From the NCBI GenBank assembly GCA_010672585.1, contig JAAHGF010000002.1, positions 310,001 through 374,000 of the forward strand: a stretch of 64,000 bases of DNA, in the 5' to 3' direction. The position numbers were made by a program, and so were the translations under genes. The stretch is from Okeania sp. SIO1I7. Its GTDB lineage: Bacteria; Cyanobacteriota; Cyanobacteriia; Cyanobacteriales; Microcoleaceae. Under the pieces are notes generated by a model. That model saw only the letters and a list, made by a program, of their open reading frames with translations, ran no database searches and was not told the DNA's origin. Shown piece after piece: positions 18,912-26,674 of this stretch. The first letter of the stretch is position 1. Every line of letters begins with the position of its first letter.

Positions 18912-19837
18912 AACATATACCCAAAAAAGCTACCAATTATTGGAGCAATAATTGATGAGCGCATTGGTGCTTTGATATTAATTGTGAAAGGAAGTGTGTC
19001 GATATGAAGTTTATCATCAAATTCGTAACGTACTTGAATTTGAAAAGTATGGTTTACAGGAGGAAAGAAAAGCCATTTTGTAGTTTTCAAAACAAAATGT
19101 TTTACTAATGAATTACCTGGTTGGAGAACAATTCCAACTTGATTTTCAGGTGTCTTAGTATCAGCAAATTTTATATCTCCAAATTTTATATCTCCTTCAA
19201 CATCACCATAAATGTTTAATCTGAAATAATTCTGCGGAGGTATACTTATGTTTCCTATTACATTTCCGTAAATATCAACATGTAAATCCAGGTCATAATC
19301 TTCTTCTTCAGGACTAACTGCTATTGCAACACGATCGCCAGTATTTTTTAACTGAAACTGAAGAAATACAATGAAAAACTGAAGTATATCTTGCATAATA
19401 AACTTTAGTCTTAAACCTAATCTAATTAGTTCGACAAGGAAGTAATTTTTTCTTGGACTATATACTTTGATTTTTGCATCAACAGAATCAATAGTATTAA
19501 CTTTTAATTCAGTTTTTTTGTCTTCTTTTCCAATGCTTTTTATCTCTTTTTTTCGATTCTCTTTAAGTCGTTTTTTATATCTTTTTTTACCTAACTCATC
19601 TACCAAACTAACTGGAATATGTGTTTCAGTGCTTTGAATTATGACAGGAACTAAGAATGGATTTCTAATCACAACATATATTGAAATTTCTTCACCTGCT
19701 AGTGTCAAAGGTGTTGAAGTAGATGCTTCCAGTTTAAGTGCCCCACGTACATTTTGGGCAGCATCTTTTTCCTTTTGATATGCACAAAAATTTTTGTTGG
19801 AGGCAGGTGGAAGTAATTTTGGGGTCTCGTTTTTCAT
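18902..19837 (-). CDS. Unknown membrane-associated protein, truncated by element
   Basis: A 311-residue open frame not recognised as a named family. Residues about 20-95 look like an immunoglobulin-type beta sandwich (LTLAGEEISIYVVIRNPFLV), followed by a lysine-rich stretch (82-112), a hydrophobic segment (about 143-166), a second beta-rich part with VEGDIKFGDIKFAD, and a C-terminal hydrophobic IIAPIIGSFFGYMF. The final codons and the stop come from the inserted TTCGGTAA-type element, so the natural protein was longer and probably continued into the helix encoded at 18649-18807. ATG at 19837 is the only good start. A bacterial surface or membrane-anchored role is a guess. Confidence 0.6.
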   Translation of the reverse strand: MKNETPKLLPPASNKNFCAYQKEKDAAQNVRGALKLEASTSTPLTLAGEEISIYVVIRNPFLVPVIIQSTETHIPVSLVDELGKKRYKKRLKENRKKEIKSIGKEDKKTELKVNTIDSVDAKIKVYSPRKNYFLVELIRLGLRLKFIMQDILQFFIVFLQFQLKNTGDRVAIAVSPEEEDYDLDLHVDIYGNVIGNISIPPQNYFRLNIYGDVEGDIKFGDIKFADTKTPENQVGIVLQPGNSLVKHFVLKTTKWLFFPPVNHTFQIQVRYEFDDKLHIDTLPFTINIKAPMRSSIIAPIIGSFFGYMFNN

Positions 19838-20427
19838 GAATCTAATTTTATTTTAAATATCCCCTTCCCACATCCAAAATAAATAGTACCTCCAGATTGG
19901 GAAAGATGAAGATGAAATTCATAAACTTAGAATAACAATTTTATCTTTCTTTGACCATCAAAGATATCTGGAGATAAACTGTTATATAAAGTCTCATTAA
20001 TTAGCTATAATAAAAATGTTCTTCTCTGGTGTTGAGAGAATCTTCCAAATTTCTATACTTTGTTCTAGATTTTTAGTACAGAACACCCTAATTAAAACTA
20101 TTTTATTTAACTTGATGTGGGTTATTACTACTAAAAACTTAGATATTTAATCCAATAATAATTTTAGGGTGCAAGAAAATGATACACCCTACAACTAATA
20201 CCATTTCTGTATGAAATTGTACTTAATAAAAAATGACAATCGTCAGCACAATTAAGGTCTGATTCAACAATTAATAATTAATAATTAACAATTACCTCCC
20301 CTTGAAAAGAAGAGGATTGACTCAAAGAAAAATTTTTTCTTGTTTCTCCTTTAAAGGAGAGGCTTTAAATCTTAATTATTCGGTAATAATTATTAAGTGT
20401 ATTCTTACAAAGAAATAGTATTATTTA
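19838..20427. other. Spacer with nested repeats
   Basis: No gene seen. Its main content is a diverged AATACCAATT-family element (about 20198-20420) that carries a TTCGGTAA-type element at 20265-20386 inside it. Confidence 0.6.
20265..20386. repeat. TTCGGTAA / CAACAATT element nested in another element
   Basis: It starts CAACAATTAATAATT and ends TTATTCGGTAA, 122 bp. The flanks, ACTTAATAAAAAATGAC on the left and ATTATTAAGTGTATTC on the right, are the two arms of an AATACCAATT-family element, so this copy landed inside it. Confidence 0.7.
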
Positions 20428-20871
20428 TTAAACTCCACAAATACCCCTTTCTTGGTTCCAATTGTTATCAACTGCTACTGATACTTCCGAACCAGGTTTG
20501 ACATTACCTCCTGATATATCGATAAGAACTACATCTGCCATTCCCAAGTAACCACCTCGATAAATTGGTTGACCTTGCTCATTTACAGTCTCGTAGGTTA
20601 ATTCCGAGACTACAGGGGGTAAATCTGGAGAACGATCAAACCGGACTTGAGTAAACAATCCATTTACATAGGATGCTGTATAAGGATTGCCACCAGCATC
20701 CAATCCATCACAAGATAGGGAATATGCTGCGTGGGCGAAAGGTACTGGTATAACAATTGTGCAGGCCAATAGTAATACAAATGTTGTTACTAATGTAGCT
20801 ACTAATTTAGATATTTGTTGTGGGAACTTATGCCACACACTGCTGAAAAACTTAGTCATAAGATTGCTCAT
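20428..20871 (-). CDS. Exported hypothetical protein
   Basis: A 147-residue protein with a clear signal peptide: basic start, hydrophobic core LVATLVTTFVLLLACTIVI and an AHA cleavage site before AYSLSCDG, so it is exported to the periplasm or outside. The mature part of about 98 residues contains two cysteines (SLSCDG and ERGICGV) that could form a disulfide, and a beta-rich pattern. I do not recognise the family and assign no function. The ATG at 20871 follows a GAGGA ribosome-binding site. It is monocistronic. Confidence 0.75.
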   Translation of the reverse strand: MSNLMTKFFSSVWHKFPQQISKLVATLVTTFVLLLACTIVIPVPFAHAAYSLSCDGLDAGGNPYTASYVNGLFTQVRFDRSPDLPPVVSELTYETVNEQGQPIYRGGYLGMADVVLIDISGGNVKPGSEVSVAVDNNWNQERGICGV

Positions 20872-21161
20872 GTTTTTTCCTCGTTGAAAGATTCAATAAA
20901 TAGTGAATGTTATAACAATACCAAAAAATTACTCTTCGTCAACAAAATAATCTATCTAAATTTATAGTTTTATAGTTAATTAATTAAGCCAAAATTTTGT
21001 TTAGGAAAAAGCTGGTTTTATTGTAAAAAATATTCAAGGTCTATTGTTTTGATCTAATATCACTTTAAAAAAAGAATGCTAAAAATAAGGTATATATTAA
21101 TTCAGATATGCTTATACCAATTTCCTAAAGTAAAACTACATATAACTTGATATCTTGGTTT

Positions 21162-21365
21162 GTAAGCATTCAGCCGTCAGCTATCAGCTATCAGCTATTG
21201 TTTTTAGTTTACGATCAAAGCTTTATTAATTATCCTACTAGAAAAGTTTGCTCCCTTGCCCTTAAAATCTATATTAATTTAAACACTGTCTTTAAAGAGA
21301 GAGTCTTGTTGCTGAGAGCTGAAAGCTAATAGCTGTTTGCGCAGCATTCCGCAGGAAATGCTTAC
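21162..21365. repeat. Inverted-repeat element, GTAAGCATTC family, full copy
   Basis: 204 bp, from GTAAGCATTCAGCCGTCAGC to GCAGGAAATGCTTAC. It is nearly identical to 62758-62959 (202 bp), sharing CAAAGCTTTATTAATT-like and TTAAACACTGTCTTTA blocks. Confidence 0.85.
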
Positions 21366-21393
21366 CTTGGTTTTTAAGCTTGATAGATGACTT

Positions 21394-21523
21394 TTACCGA
21401 AAAATTTTGGTTTAAAGCCGACCCTTTTAAGGGGATAATAAAGAAAAATTTTCCTTTGAATCAATCCTCTTCTTTTCAAGGAGAGGTAATTATTAATAAT
21501 TAATTATTAATAATTAATTGTTG
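21394..21523. repeat. TTCGGTAA / CAACAATT element, reversed copy
   Basis: Starts TTACCGAAAAATTTTGG and ends TTAATTGTTG, with GGAGAGGTAATTATTAA inside. It lies 28 bases after the GTAAGCATTC element. Confidence 0.7.
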
Positions 21524-22058
21524 AAAACTGTTGTTTAAGTTTATGAAATTGGGATTAAAAATAGCAACTTTAATTGATTTTAGATAATTATATCTATCGT
21601 TTTCTATTTTTTTTCAATATTTATCCCTTCTTCCTTCTTCCTTCTTGTTTCTTCCTTCTTCCTTACTGCTACCATTTATATCATGTCCGCGCTTGATCAT
21701 TTGTGTAAACCCAAGCGTAAATATCTAGTGAATATCTAGAGTAAATTTAAGTTTTTTTTTCAGATTTTTAAGCCTTCCTTCCTCTTCCTTCTTCCCTCTT
21801 CCTTCTTCCCTCTTCTTTTTCCCATATCTGGTATTCCCTACTTGCGCGATCGACCATTCAATCCATAAAACTACTAAAAGATTTGTATGTTACTTTTGTT
21901 CCTCAAGGATAGCCATTTACTTCCAGATTTGTTCATTTACTCCAAGGAACATTTATACTAAAATTTTTCCAGAAGAATTTTATGATGACAAATTTTTGTC
22001 CAGAATTTGTTAACAAAAAACTCTTGAATTATCCAACCTATTATATAGGAGTTACATA

Positions 22059-23057
22059 ATGTCCTCACAAGCTTTGACCATTATCAATGACAACTATCAA
22101 GCAGTGAAAAATGATGGAAAAGATGTGATTGCTGGATTGACAAAAAGTCCCAAGAGTTTGCCCCCAAAATATTTTTATGACGACCGCGGTTCAGAATTAT
22201 TTGAAGACATTTGTCAGTTACCCGAATATTATCCGACTCGTACAGAAACTTCCATTCTAGAAGAATATGCAGATGAAATTGCTCAACTAACTGGATGTTG
22301 TGAATTAGTAGAATTAGGCAGTGGTAGTTCGACCAAAACTCGCCTGTTGTTGGATGCTTATCAAAAAATAGGTGGTTCTTTTAGATATGTACCTACTGAT
22401 GTGAGTGGAGGAATACTCAAAACTACCGTACTAGAGCTACAAGAAAAATATCCAAATTTCTCCATTGAAGGATTTATTGGCACTTATGATGAAACTTTAG
22501 CTCATCTAAAGTCACACCCTACACAAACCTCTTTTGAAGGAGCTTTCCTAACTAGAACAATTTGTTTTCTAGGAAGTTCTGCTGGCAATTTTCCACCACA
22601 AGAATTCGACTGTTTTTTGAACAAAGTTGTTAATGCTTTAAAACCAGGAAATTATTTTTTACTTGGCATTGACTTACAAAAACCCAAAGAAATTTTAGAA
22701 CCAGCTTATAACGATAGTCAAGAAGTTACGGCTGCTTTTAATTTGAATATGTTATCCCATTTGAATTGGCGTTTCCAAGGAAATTTTGACCTCGATTTAT
22801 TTACTCATAAAGCCATTTACAATCAAGAAAAATCGCAAATAGAAATGCGTCTTTATTGTCAAGAGAATGTCACCTTCTCTTTAGAAATTCTAGATTTAAA
22901 GGTTGATTTTGAGAAAGGGGAAAGTATTCTGACTGAAGTTTCTCGCAAGTTTGATTTAGCAGTTATTCAAACAGAGCTGGAAACAAAAGGACTTAAAGTT
23001 AAGAAAGTGTGGACAGACCCTAAACAGTGGTTTGGATTAATTCTTTGTCAAGCTTGA
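22059..23057 (+). CDS. egtD: L-histidine N-alpha-methyltransferase EgtD
   Basis: SAM-dependent enzyme that trimethylates histidine to hercynine, the first step of ergothioneine synthesis, in the cytoplasm. The 332-residue protein shows the EgtD-family N-terminus PPKYFYDDRGSELFEDI (36-52), the SAM-binding VELGSGSSTKTR (84-95), YVPTDVS, and FLGSSAGNFPP. Length is normal for the family. The start is firm, with AGGAG seven bases before the ATG. The sulfoxide-synthase gene follows on the same strand after a 221-base repeat-bearing gap, which together with the pathway logic suggests joint function even if transcription is separate. Confidence 0.93.
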   Translation: MSSQALTIINDNYQAVKNDGKDVIAGLTKSPKSLPPKYFYDDRGSELFEDICQLPEYYPTRTETSILEEYADEIAQLTGCCELVELGSGSSTKTRLLLDAYQKIGGSFRYVPTDVSGGILKTTVLELQEKYPNFSIEGFIGTYDETLAHLKSHPTQTSFEGAFLTRTICFLGSSAGNFPPQEFDCFLNKVVNALKPGNYFLLGIDLQKPKEILEPAYNDSQEVTAAFNLNMLSHLNWRFQGNFDLDLFTHKAIYNQEKSQIEMRLYCQENVTFSLEILDLKVDFEKGESILTEVSRKFDLAVIQTELETKGLKVKKVWTDPKQWFGLILCQA

Positions 23058-23278
23058 AATAGCAGTCAGCGGTCAGCGGTCAGCTATCAGCTTTTCAAGG
23101 TGTATAATCGGGGGTTTTAATCCCCCATAAAAGGCGCACCACTAATTTTTAAAATATAGTAGAAGACTTAAACCCTTGGATTTTTAGCTGATAGCTAAAT
23201 GCTGTTTGCGGAGCATAACCTAAGGAAAAGCTAATAGCTAGTTAAAAAAATCTCCGAGCAAATAAATTTTCTGACATT
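23058..23278. repeat. Repeat-filled gap between egtD and the sulfoxide synthase
   Basis: It holds AGCGGTCAGC repeats, a GGGGGTTTTAATCCCCC hairpin at about 23108-23124 (same design as the two-stem repeat near 35400), and the tail of a GTAAGCATTC-type element (GCTGTTTGCGGAGC). The hairpin lacks a T run, so a terminator is not claimed. Confidence 0.55.
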
Positions 23279-24622
23279 ATGAACAGTCTTAAATCTATCA
23301 ATCCACCAAAACTTAATAGTAGTCATACTAACAATAGACTACGCCAAGATATCCTTGATTACTTTCACAATGCTTGGCAACTTGAAGATATTTTGATGAA
23401 CAGTCTAGTCGGTGAAGAAACATTTTATTTCAATCCCGACCCTTTGAGAAATCCTTTAATTTTTTATCTCGGACATTCAGCGGTTTTCTACATCAATAAA
23501 TTAATTCGTGTTGAGTTATTAGAAAAACACCTCAACCCTAACTATGAAATATTATTTGAATTGGGAGTAGATCCAGAAATACCAGAAGAACTAGATCGAG
23601 CGATCGCCCATATTAACTGGCCTAAACTTGAAGATGTTTGGCAGTATCGAGAAAAAGTCTATCAAATAATTTTGGACTTAATTGAGAAAACTCCTTTAAA
23701 TCTGCCTATCCATCAACATCATCCTTTGTGGGCACTAATGATGGGTATCGAACATCAACGCATTCATATAGAAACTTCATCTATGTTGTTTAGGCAACTA
23801 TCTGTAGAAAAACTCAAACGTCCTAGTAACTGGGAATATGCTCCTACAAATGCTAGGCAAATTGATAATGAAATGATAGAAGTTGCTGGTGGGGTAGTAA
23901 AAATAGGTAAACCAGTAGATTATCCTACTTTTGGTTGGGACATAGAATATGGCGATCGCCAAGTTGAAGTTACACCTTTTGTTGCCAGTAAATATTTAAT
24001 TACCAATTCAGATTTTCTAGAATTTGTCAAGTCTGGTTGTTACGAAAATCAAGATTATTGGACTCAAGAAAGTTGGCTTTGGAAAACTCAAAATAATATC
24101 AAACATCCTAAATTTTGGATAGCTGAAAATGGTGGTTATAAATATCGAGCTATGTTTGATGAAATAGATTTACCTTTAGATTGGCCTGTAGAAGTTAATC
24201 ATTATGAAGCAATGGCTTATTGTAGTTGGAAAGGTGAAAATACTCGGTTAATGAGTGAAGCTGAATATAACTTAGCAACTTATGAAAATGGTAAAGAAGC
24301 AGAAGCAGATAATTATAATCTGAATTTTAAATTTGGTTCTCCTTCTCCCGTTGGTTTATTAGAAACTGCCAAAAATGAATCAGGATTATATGATTTGCGG
24401 GGTAATGTTTGGGAATGGTTAACTGATAATTTAAACCCTCTTTCAGGATATAAAACTCATCAACTTTATGAAGATTATTCGGCTCCATTTTTTGATAGTA
24501 AACATAACATGATGTTAGGAGGATGTTGGATAACTAATGGTACAGAAGCATTGAAATATTATCGTAATTGGTTCCGTCCTAATTTCTATCAACACGCTGG
24601 TTTTAGAATAGTTCAGGCATAA
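23279..24622 (+). CDS. OvoA-like / cyanobacterial-type thiohistidine sulfoxide synthase
   Basis: Non-haem iron enzyme joining cysteine sulfur to the histidine imidazole. Two domains are seen: N-terminal DinB-like (about 20-180), with likely iron ligands His66 in YLGHSAVF and His159/His163 in GIEHQRIHIETS, and a C-terminal formylglycine-generating-enzyme-like domain (about 205-447, ending WFRPNFYQHAGFRI). The DPLRNPLIFYLGHS and MMGIEHQRIHIETSS blocks are those of OvoA (5-histidylcysteine sulfoxide synthase), not actinobacterial EgtB. Unlike full OvoA, the C-terminal methyltransferase domain is absent (447 residues). Next to egtD, it most likely uses hercynine and makes ergothioneine, as reported for OvoA-derived cyanobacterial enzymes; an ovothiol-type product is the alternative. 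The next gene starts 20 bases downstream. Confidence 0.85.
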   Translation: MNSLKSINPPKLNSSHTNNRLRQDILDYFHNAWQLEDILMNSLVGEETFYFNPDPLRNPLIFYLGHSAVFYINKLIRVELLEKHLNPNYEILFELGVDPEIPEELDRAIAHINWPKLEDVWQYREKVYQIILDLIEKTPLNLPIHQHHPLWALMMGIEHQRIHIETSSMLFRQLSVEKLKRPSNWEYAPTNARQIDNEMIEVAGGVVKIGKPVDYPTFGWDIEYGDRQVEVTPFVASKYLITNSDFLEFVKSGCYENQDYWTQESWLWKTQNNIKHPKFWIAENGGYKYRAMFDEIDLPLDWPVEVNHYEAMAYCSWKGENTRLMSEAEYNLATYENGKEAEADNYNLNFKFGSPSPVGLLETAKNESGLYDLRGNVWEWLTDNLNPLSGYKTHQLYEDYSAPFFDSKHNMMLGGCWITNGTEALKYYRNWFRPNFYQHAGFRIVQA

Positions 24623-24641
24623 TTATAAATTGATAGAAGCC

Positions 24642-25505
24642 ATGACTCAGAAAAAGTTTTATCTATTAATAGATCCAACTATTATTCGTTCTTATCTCGT
24701 ATCTAAATGGATTGAAGCTTTTGAAAAAATGCCAGAATTCCAAGGAATATTGGTTAAAGAGGAGGTTCAATCAAACAGAATAGTTACAGAGAGAAAAATT
24801 TTTCATCAAAAATACTTTGGTCAAAAATATTTGACTGATGAAATGTATGAATTATTAATTGATTTGTATCCTGGTGTAGACCAGACGGAAAGAGCAATGA
24901 TCGAGCGATATGGTGTATCTCGGTATTCTACTACTGAGCATTCTCAAACCATTTTTCTTGGGGATAATTTGAATGGAGAATATGCCAAGAATTGGTTAAT
25001 GGAAGTCGCTAAAAATTCTTCAGTATTCATTTTTGCTTGTGCTCGTCAAATACTTAAACCTTGGTGGCTAGAAATAACTAAAAATCAAGTTTTTAATTGT
25101 CATTCAGCTGTTCTACCTTATGCTCGGGGGATGCACTGTATTGAGAACATGGCAACTTACAAAAATATTAATCAGTTTAGACAAGCTGCAGGGGTCACTA
25201 TACATTATATTAATGAAGGAGTAGATACAGGTCCAATCATTAGAACAGAAAGAATTGTAGATCCGTTTCGTTTTAATTCTATTTGGGACTTAAAAGGGTA
25301 TACATATATTACCGGATTTGAGTTATATGTGAAAACTACCCAAGAAATTATCAGCAACAATGAAACTATTCCCGCTGGAGTTGCACCCGATCCTAAATTG
25401 CTAGGTCCTAATTTTAGGATGAAAAACTTTACTCCAGAGAAACAAATACAAGCAGAAAATGGTTATTTATGGATGAAAAATTCCTGGCAACTTTCTGTTG
25501 CTTAA
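24642..25505 (+). CDS. Formyltransferase-domain protein in the thiohistidine cluster
   Basis: A 287-residue protein (from ATG 24642) with an N10-formyltetrahydrofolate-dependent formyltransferase fold. The catalytic Asn-His-Asp triad of the PurN/Fmt superfamily is intact: N152 and H154 in FNCHSAVLPYARG and D195 in YINEGVDTGPII. The N-terminal 100 residues are longer and unlike PurN, and the Fmt tRNA-binding domain is absent, so it is neither housekeeping enzyme; the natural acceptor is unknown. An in-frame TTG at 24630 is possible, but the ATG is preferred. It follows the sulfoxide-synthase stop by 20 bases on the same strand, so an operon is likely and a role in modifying a thiohistidine or a linked metabolite is inferred. 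Confidence 0.8.
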   Translation: MTQKKFYLLIDPTIIRSYLVSKWIEAFEKMPEFQGILVKEEVQSNRIVTERKIFHQKYFGQKYLTDEMYELLIDLYPGVDQTERAMIERYGVSRYSTTEHSQTIFLGDNLNGEYAKNWLMEVAKNSSVFIFACARQILKPWWLEITKNQVFNCHSAVLPYARGMHCIENMATYKNINQFRQAAGVTIHYINEGVDTGPIIRTERIVDPFRFNSIWDLKGYTYITGFELYVKTTQEIISNNETIPAGVAPDPKLLGPNFRMKNFTPEKQIQAENGYLWMKNSWQLSVA

Positions 25506-25511
25506 GGTTAT

Positions 25512-25747
25512 CTAATAAATGATATTCAAGTAGGGTGTAATATTTATATTACTGATTAAACTCTCTTTCGGGATATAAAACTCATCAACTTTATGAAGAT
25601 TATTCAGCTCCATTTATTGATAGTAGACATAATATAATGTTAGGGGGATGTTGGATAACTAACGGTATAGAAGCTTTGAAATATTATCGGAATTGGTTCC
25701 GCCCTAACTTTTATCAACAGGCTGGTTTTAGAATAGTTCAGGGGTAG
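25512..25747 (+). pseudogene. Chimeric duplicate: oxygenase scrap fused to sulfoxide-synthase 3' end
   Basis: 25512-25551 copies the oxygenase segment at 26420-26463 (AATGATATTCAAGTAGGGTG), then at a CTGAT microhomology it switches to a diverged copy of the last about 190 bases of the sulfoxide-synthase gene (25556-25747, still ending in GFRIVQG and a stop). It has no start and is not a gene. It is a rearrangement scar showing that related copies of both genes recombined here. Confidence 0.8.
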
Positions 25748-25750
25748 TAA

Positions 25751-25873
25751 TAACAATTAATTATTAATAATTAATAATTACTTCTCCTTGAAAAGAATAG
25801 AATTGAATAAAAGGAAAATTTTTTCTTGTTTCTCCTTGCTCATGAGAGGCTTTAAACCTTAATTATTCGGCAA
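25751..25873. repeat. TTCGGTAA / CAACAATT element
   Basis: Starts AACAATTAATTATTAAT and ends TTATTCGGCAA. It lies four bases after the stop codon of the chimeric duplicate and upstream of the Rpn-type pseudogene. Confidence 0.7.
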
Positions 25874-25929
25874 TTAGTTTGATGGCCATAAAATCACTTT
25901 TAACTTGAGTTAATCAACATAGTAAAACC

Positions 25930-26374
25930 ATGAGATTTATTAGCCCAAAAACCGACTTTGCTTTCAAAAAAAATCTTTGGCTCCACTGAGAGTAAAGATA
26001 TCCTAATTAGTTTTTTAAATGCTTTAATATATTCTGGTAAATCAATAATTCAAGATTTAGAAATAATCGACCCCTATACTCCGGGAGATACCATTAATTT
26101 AAAAGATACTTATCTAGATGTAAAAGCTCTCTTAAATGATGGCTCGAATGTGATAATTGAAATGCAAGTTTTAAACATTCCAGCATTTGAAAAGCGAGTA
26201 GTGTATAATCTATGTAAAACTTATGGGAATCAATTAGACACTGGAGAGGGATATCGAAGATTAAAACCAGTAATTGCTTTAACCATTACAGATTTTAAAA
26301 TGTTTGAAAAAACAGATCGATATATTAATAATTTTATGTTTAAAGAGAAAGAAAAATCATTTACGAAACTGTGA
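25930..26374 (+). pseudogene. Rpn-family (PD-(D/E)XK) recombination-promoting nuclease, frameshifted and truncated
   Basis: The N-terminus MRFISPKTDFAFKK starts at the ATG 25930, and the frame breaks in an A8 run (about 25966-25973); after a one-base shift it continues IFGSTESKDILISFLNALI through VIIEMQVLNIPAFEKR (the IEMQ nuclease motif) to MFKEKEKSFTKL. Family members are usually nearly twice as long, so the C-terminal half is missing as well. It runs directly into the oxygenase remnant, so the junction is a deletion or recombination point. The A8 run could be a sequencing error, but the C-terminal loss is real either way. Confidence 0.75.
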
Positions 26375-26660
26375 ATCAAGTTATTAACAACGTAACAGAT
26401 AGACAATTTTTTTTTCCTTTAAATGATATTCAAGTAGGGTGCAATATTAATATTACTGAAAAAGGAGGTACATATCACTGGCATTATGACCGAAACCCTA
26501 TTACAGCTCTCTTATATTTGAACAAAGTTGATGGAGGAGAAATTGAATTTTATCCCAACTATAGAATCCTCTTAAGATGATCGGGGTTTACCAGTTTTTT
26601 ATAGTTATAAAGCGACAAGTCTAATTGTTTGTTGTAAAATAGTAGAAAATGAGTTAAATT
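26371..26660 (+). pseudogene. 2OG-Fe(II) oxygenase-like remnant
   Basis: The open part (GTG 26371 to 26580) carries the double-stranded beta-helix iron motif HWHYDRNPITALLYLN followed by GGEIEFYPNYR, as in prolyl-hydroxylase-like 2-oxoglutarate oxygenases. The frame then shifts: a second frame from about 26577 reads DDRGLPVFYSYK, a likely continuation. The N-terminal half is missing (replaced by the Rpn remnant), and the last readable part overlaps a 23-base match to a MITE end. It is not functional as it stands. Confidence 0.6.
26603..26625. repeat. Solo end of the GACTTGTCGC element
   Basis: 23 bases identical to the reverse complement of the left end of the 137-bp elements at 33937 and 43700, including the flanking TA. 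The rest of the element is absent. Confidence 0.7.
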
Positions 26661-26674
26661 TAAGATGCTTAAAG

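Larger units (their letters stand above)
20872..22058. other. 1.2-kb spacer with two repeat elements
   Basis: No gene seen. It contains a GTAAGCATTC element (21162-21365), a reversed TTCGGTAA-type element (21394-21523), and CTTCCTTCTTCC pyrimidine tracts around 21620-21670 and 21770-21830. The egtD promoter should lie in 21850-22040. Confidence 0.6.

Noticed and set aside
23108-23124. GGGGGTTTTAATCCCCC hairpin as the egtD terminator
   Set aside because: No following T run, and the same stem design occurs in dispersed repeats, so a repeat remnant is the simpler reading.
23279-24622. Classical EgtB
   Set aside because: The HSAVF and MMGIEHQRIHIETSS blocks follow OvoA, not actinobacterial EgtB; ergothioneine as the product is still possible.
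24642-25505. Methionyl-tRNA formyltransferase (fmt) or purN
   Set aside because: The N-terminal region and length differ from both, and no Fmt C-terminal domain is present; only the catalytic core is shared.
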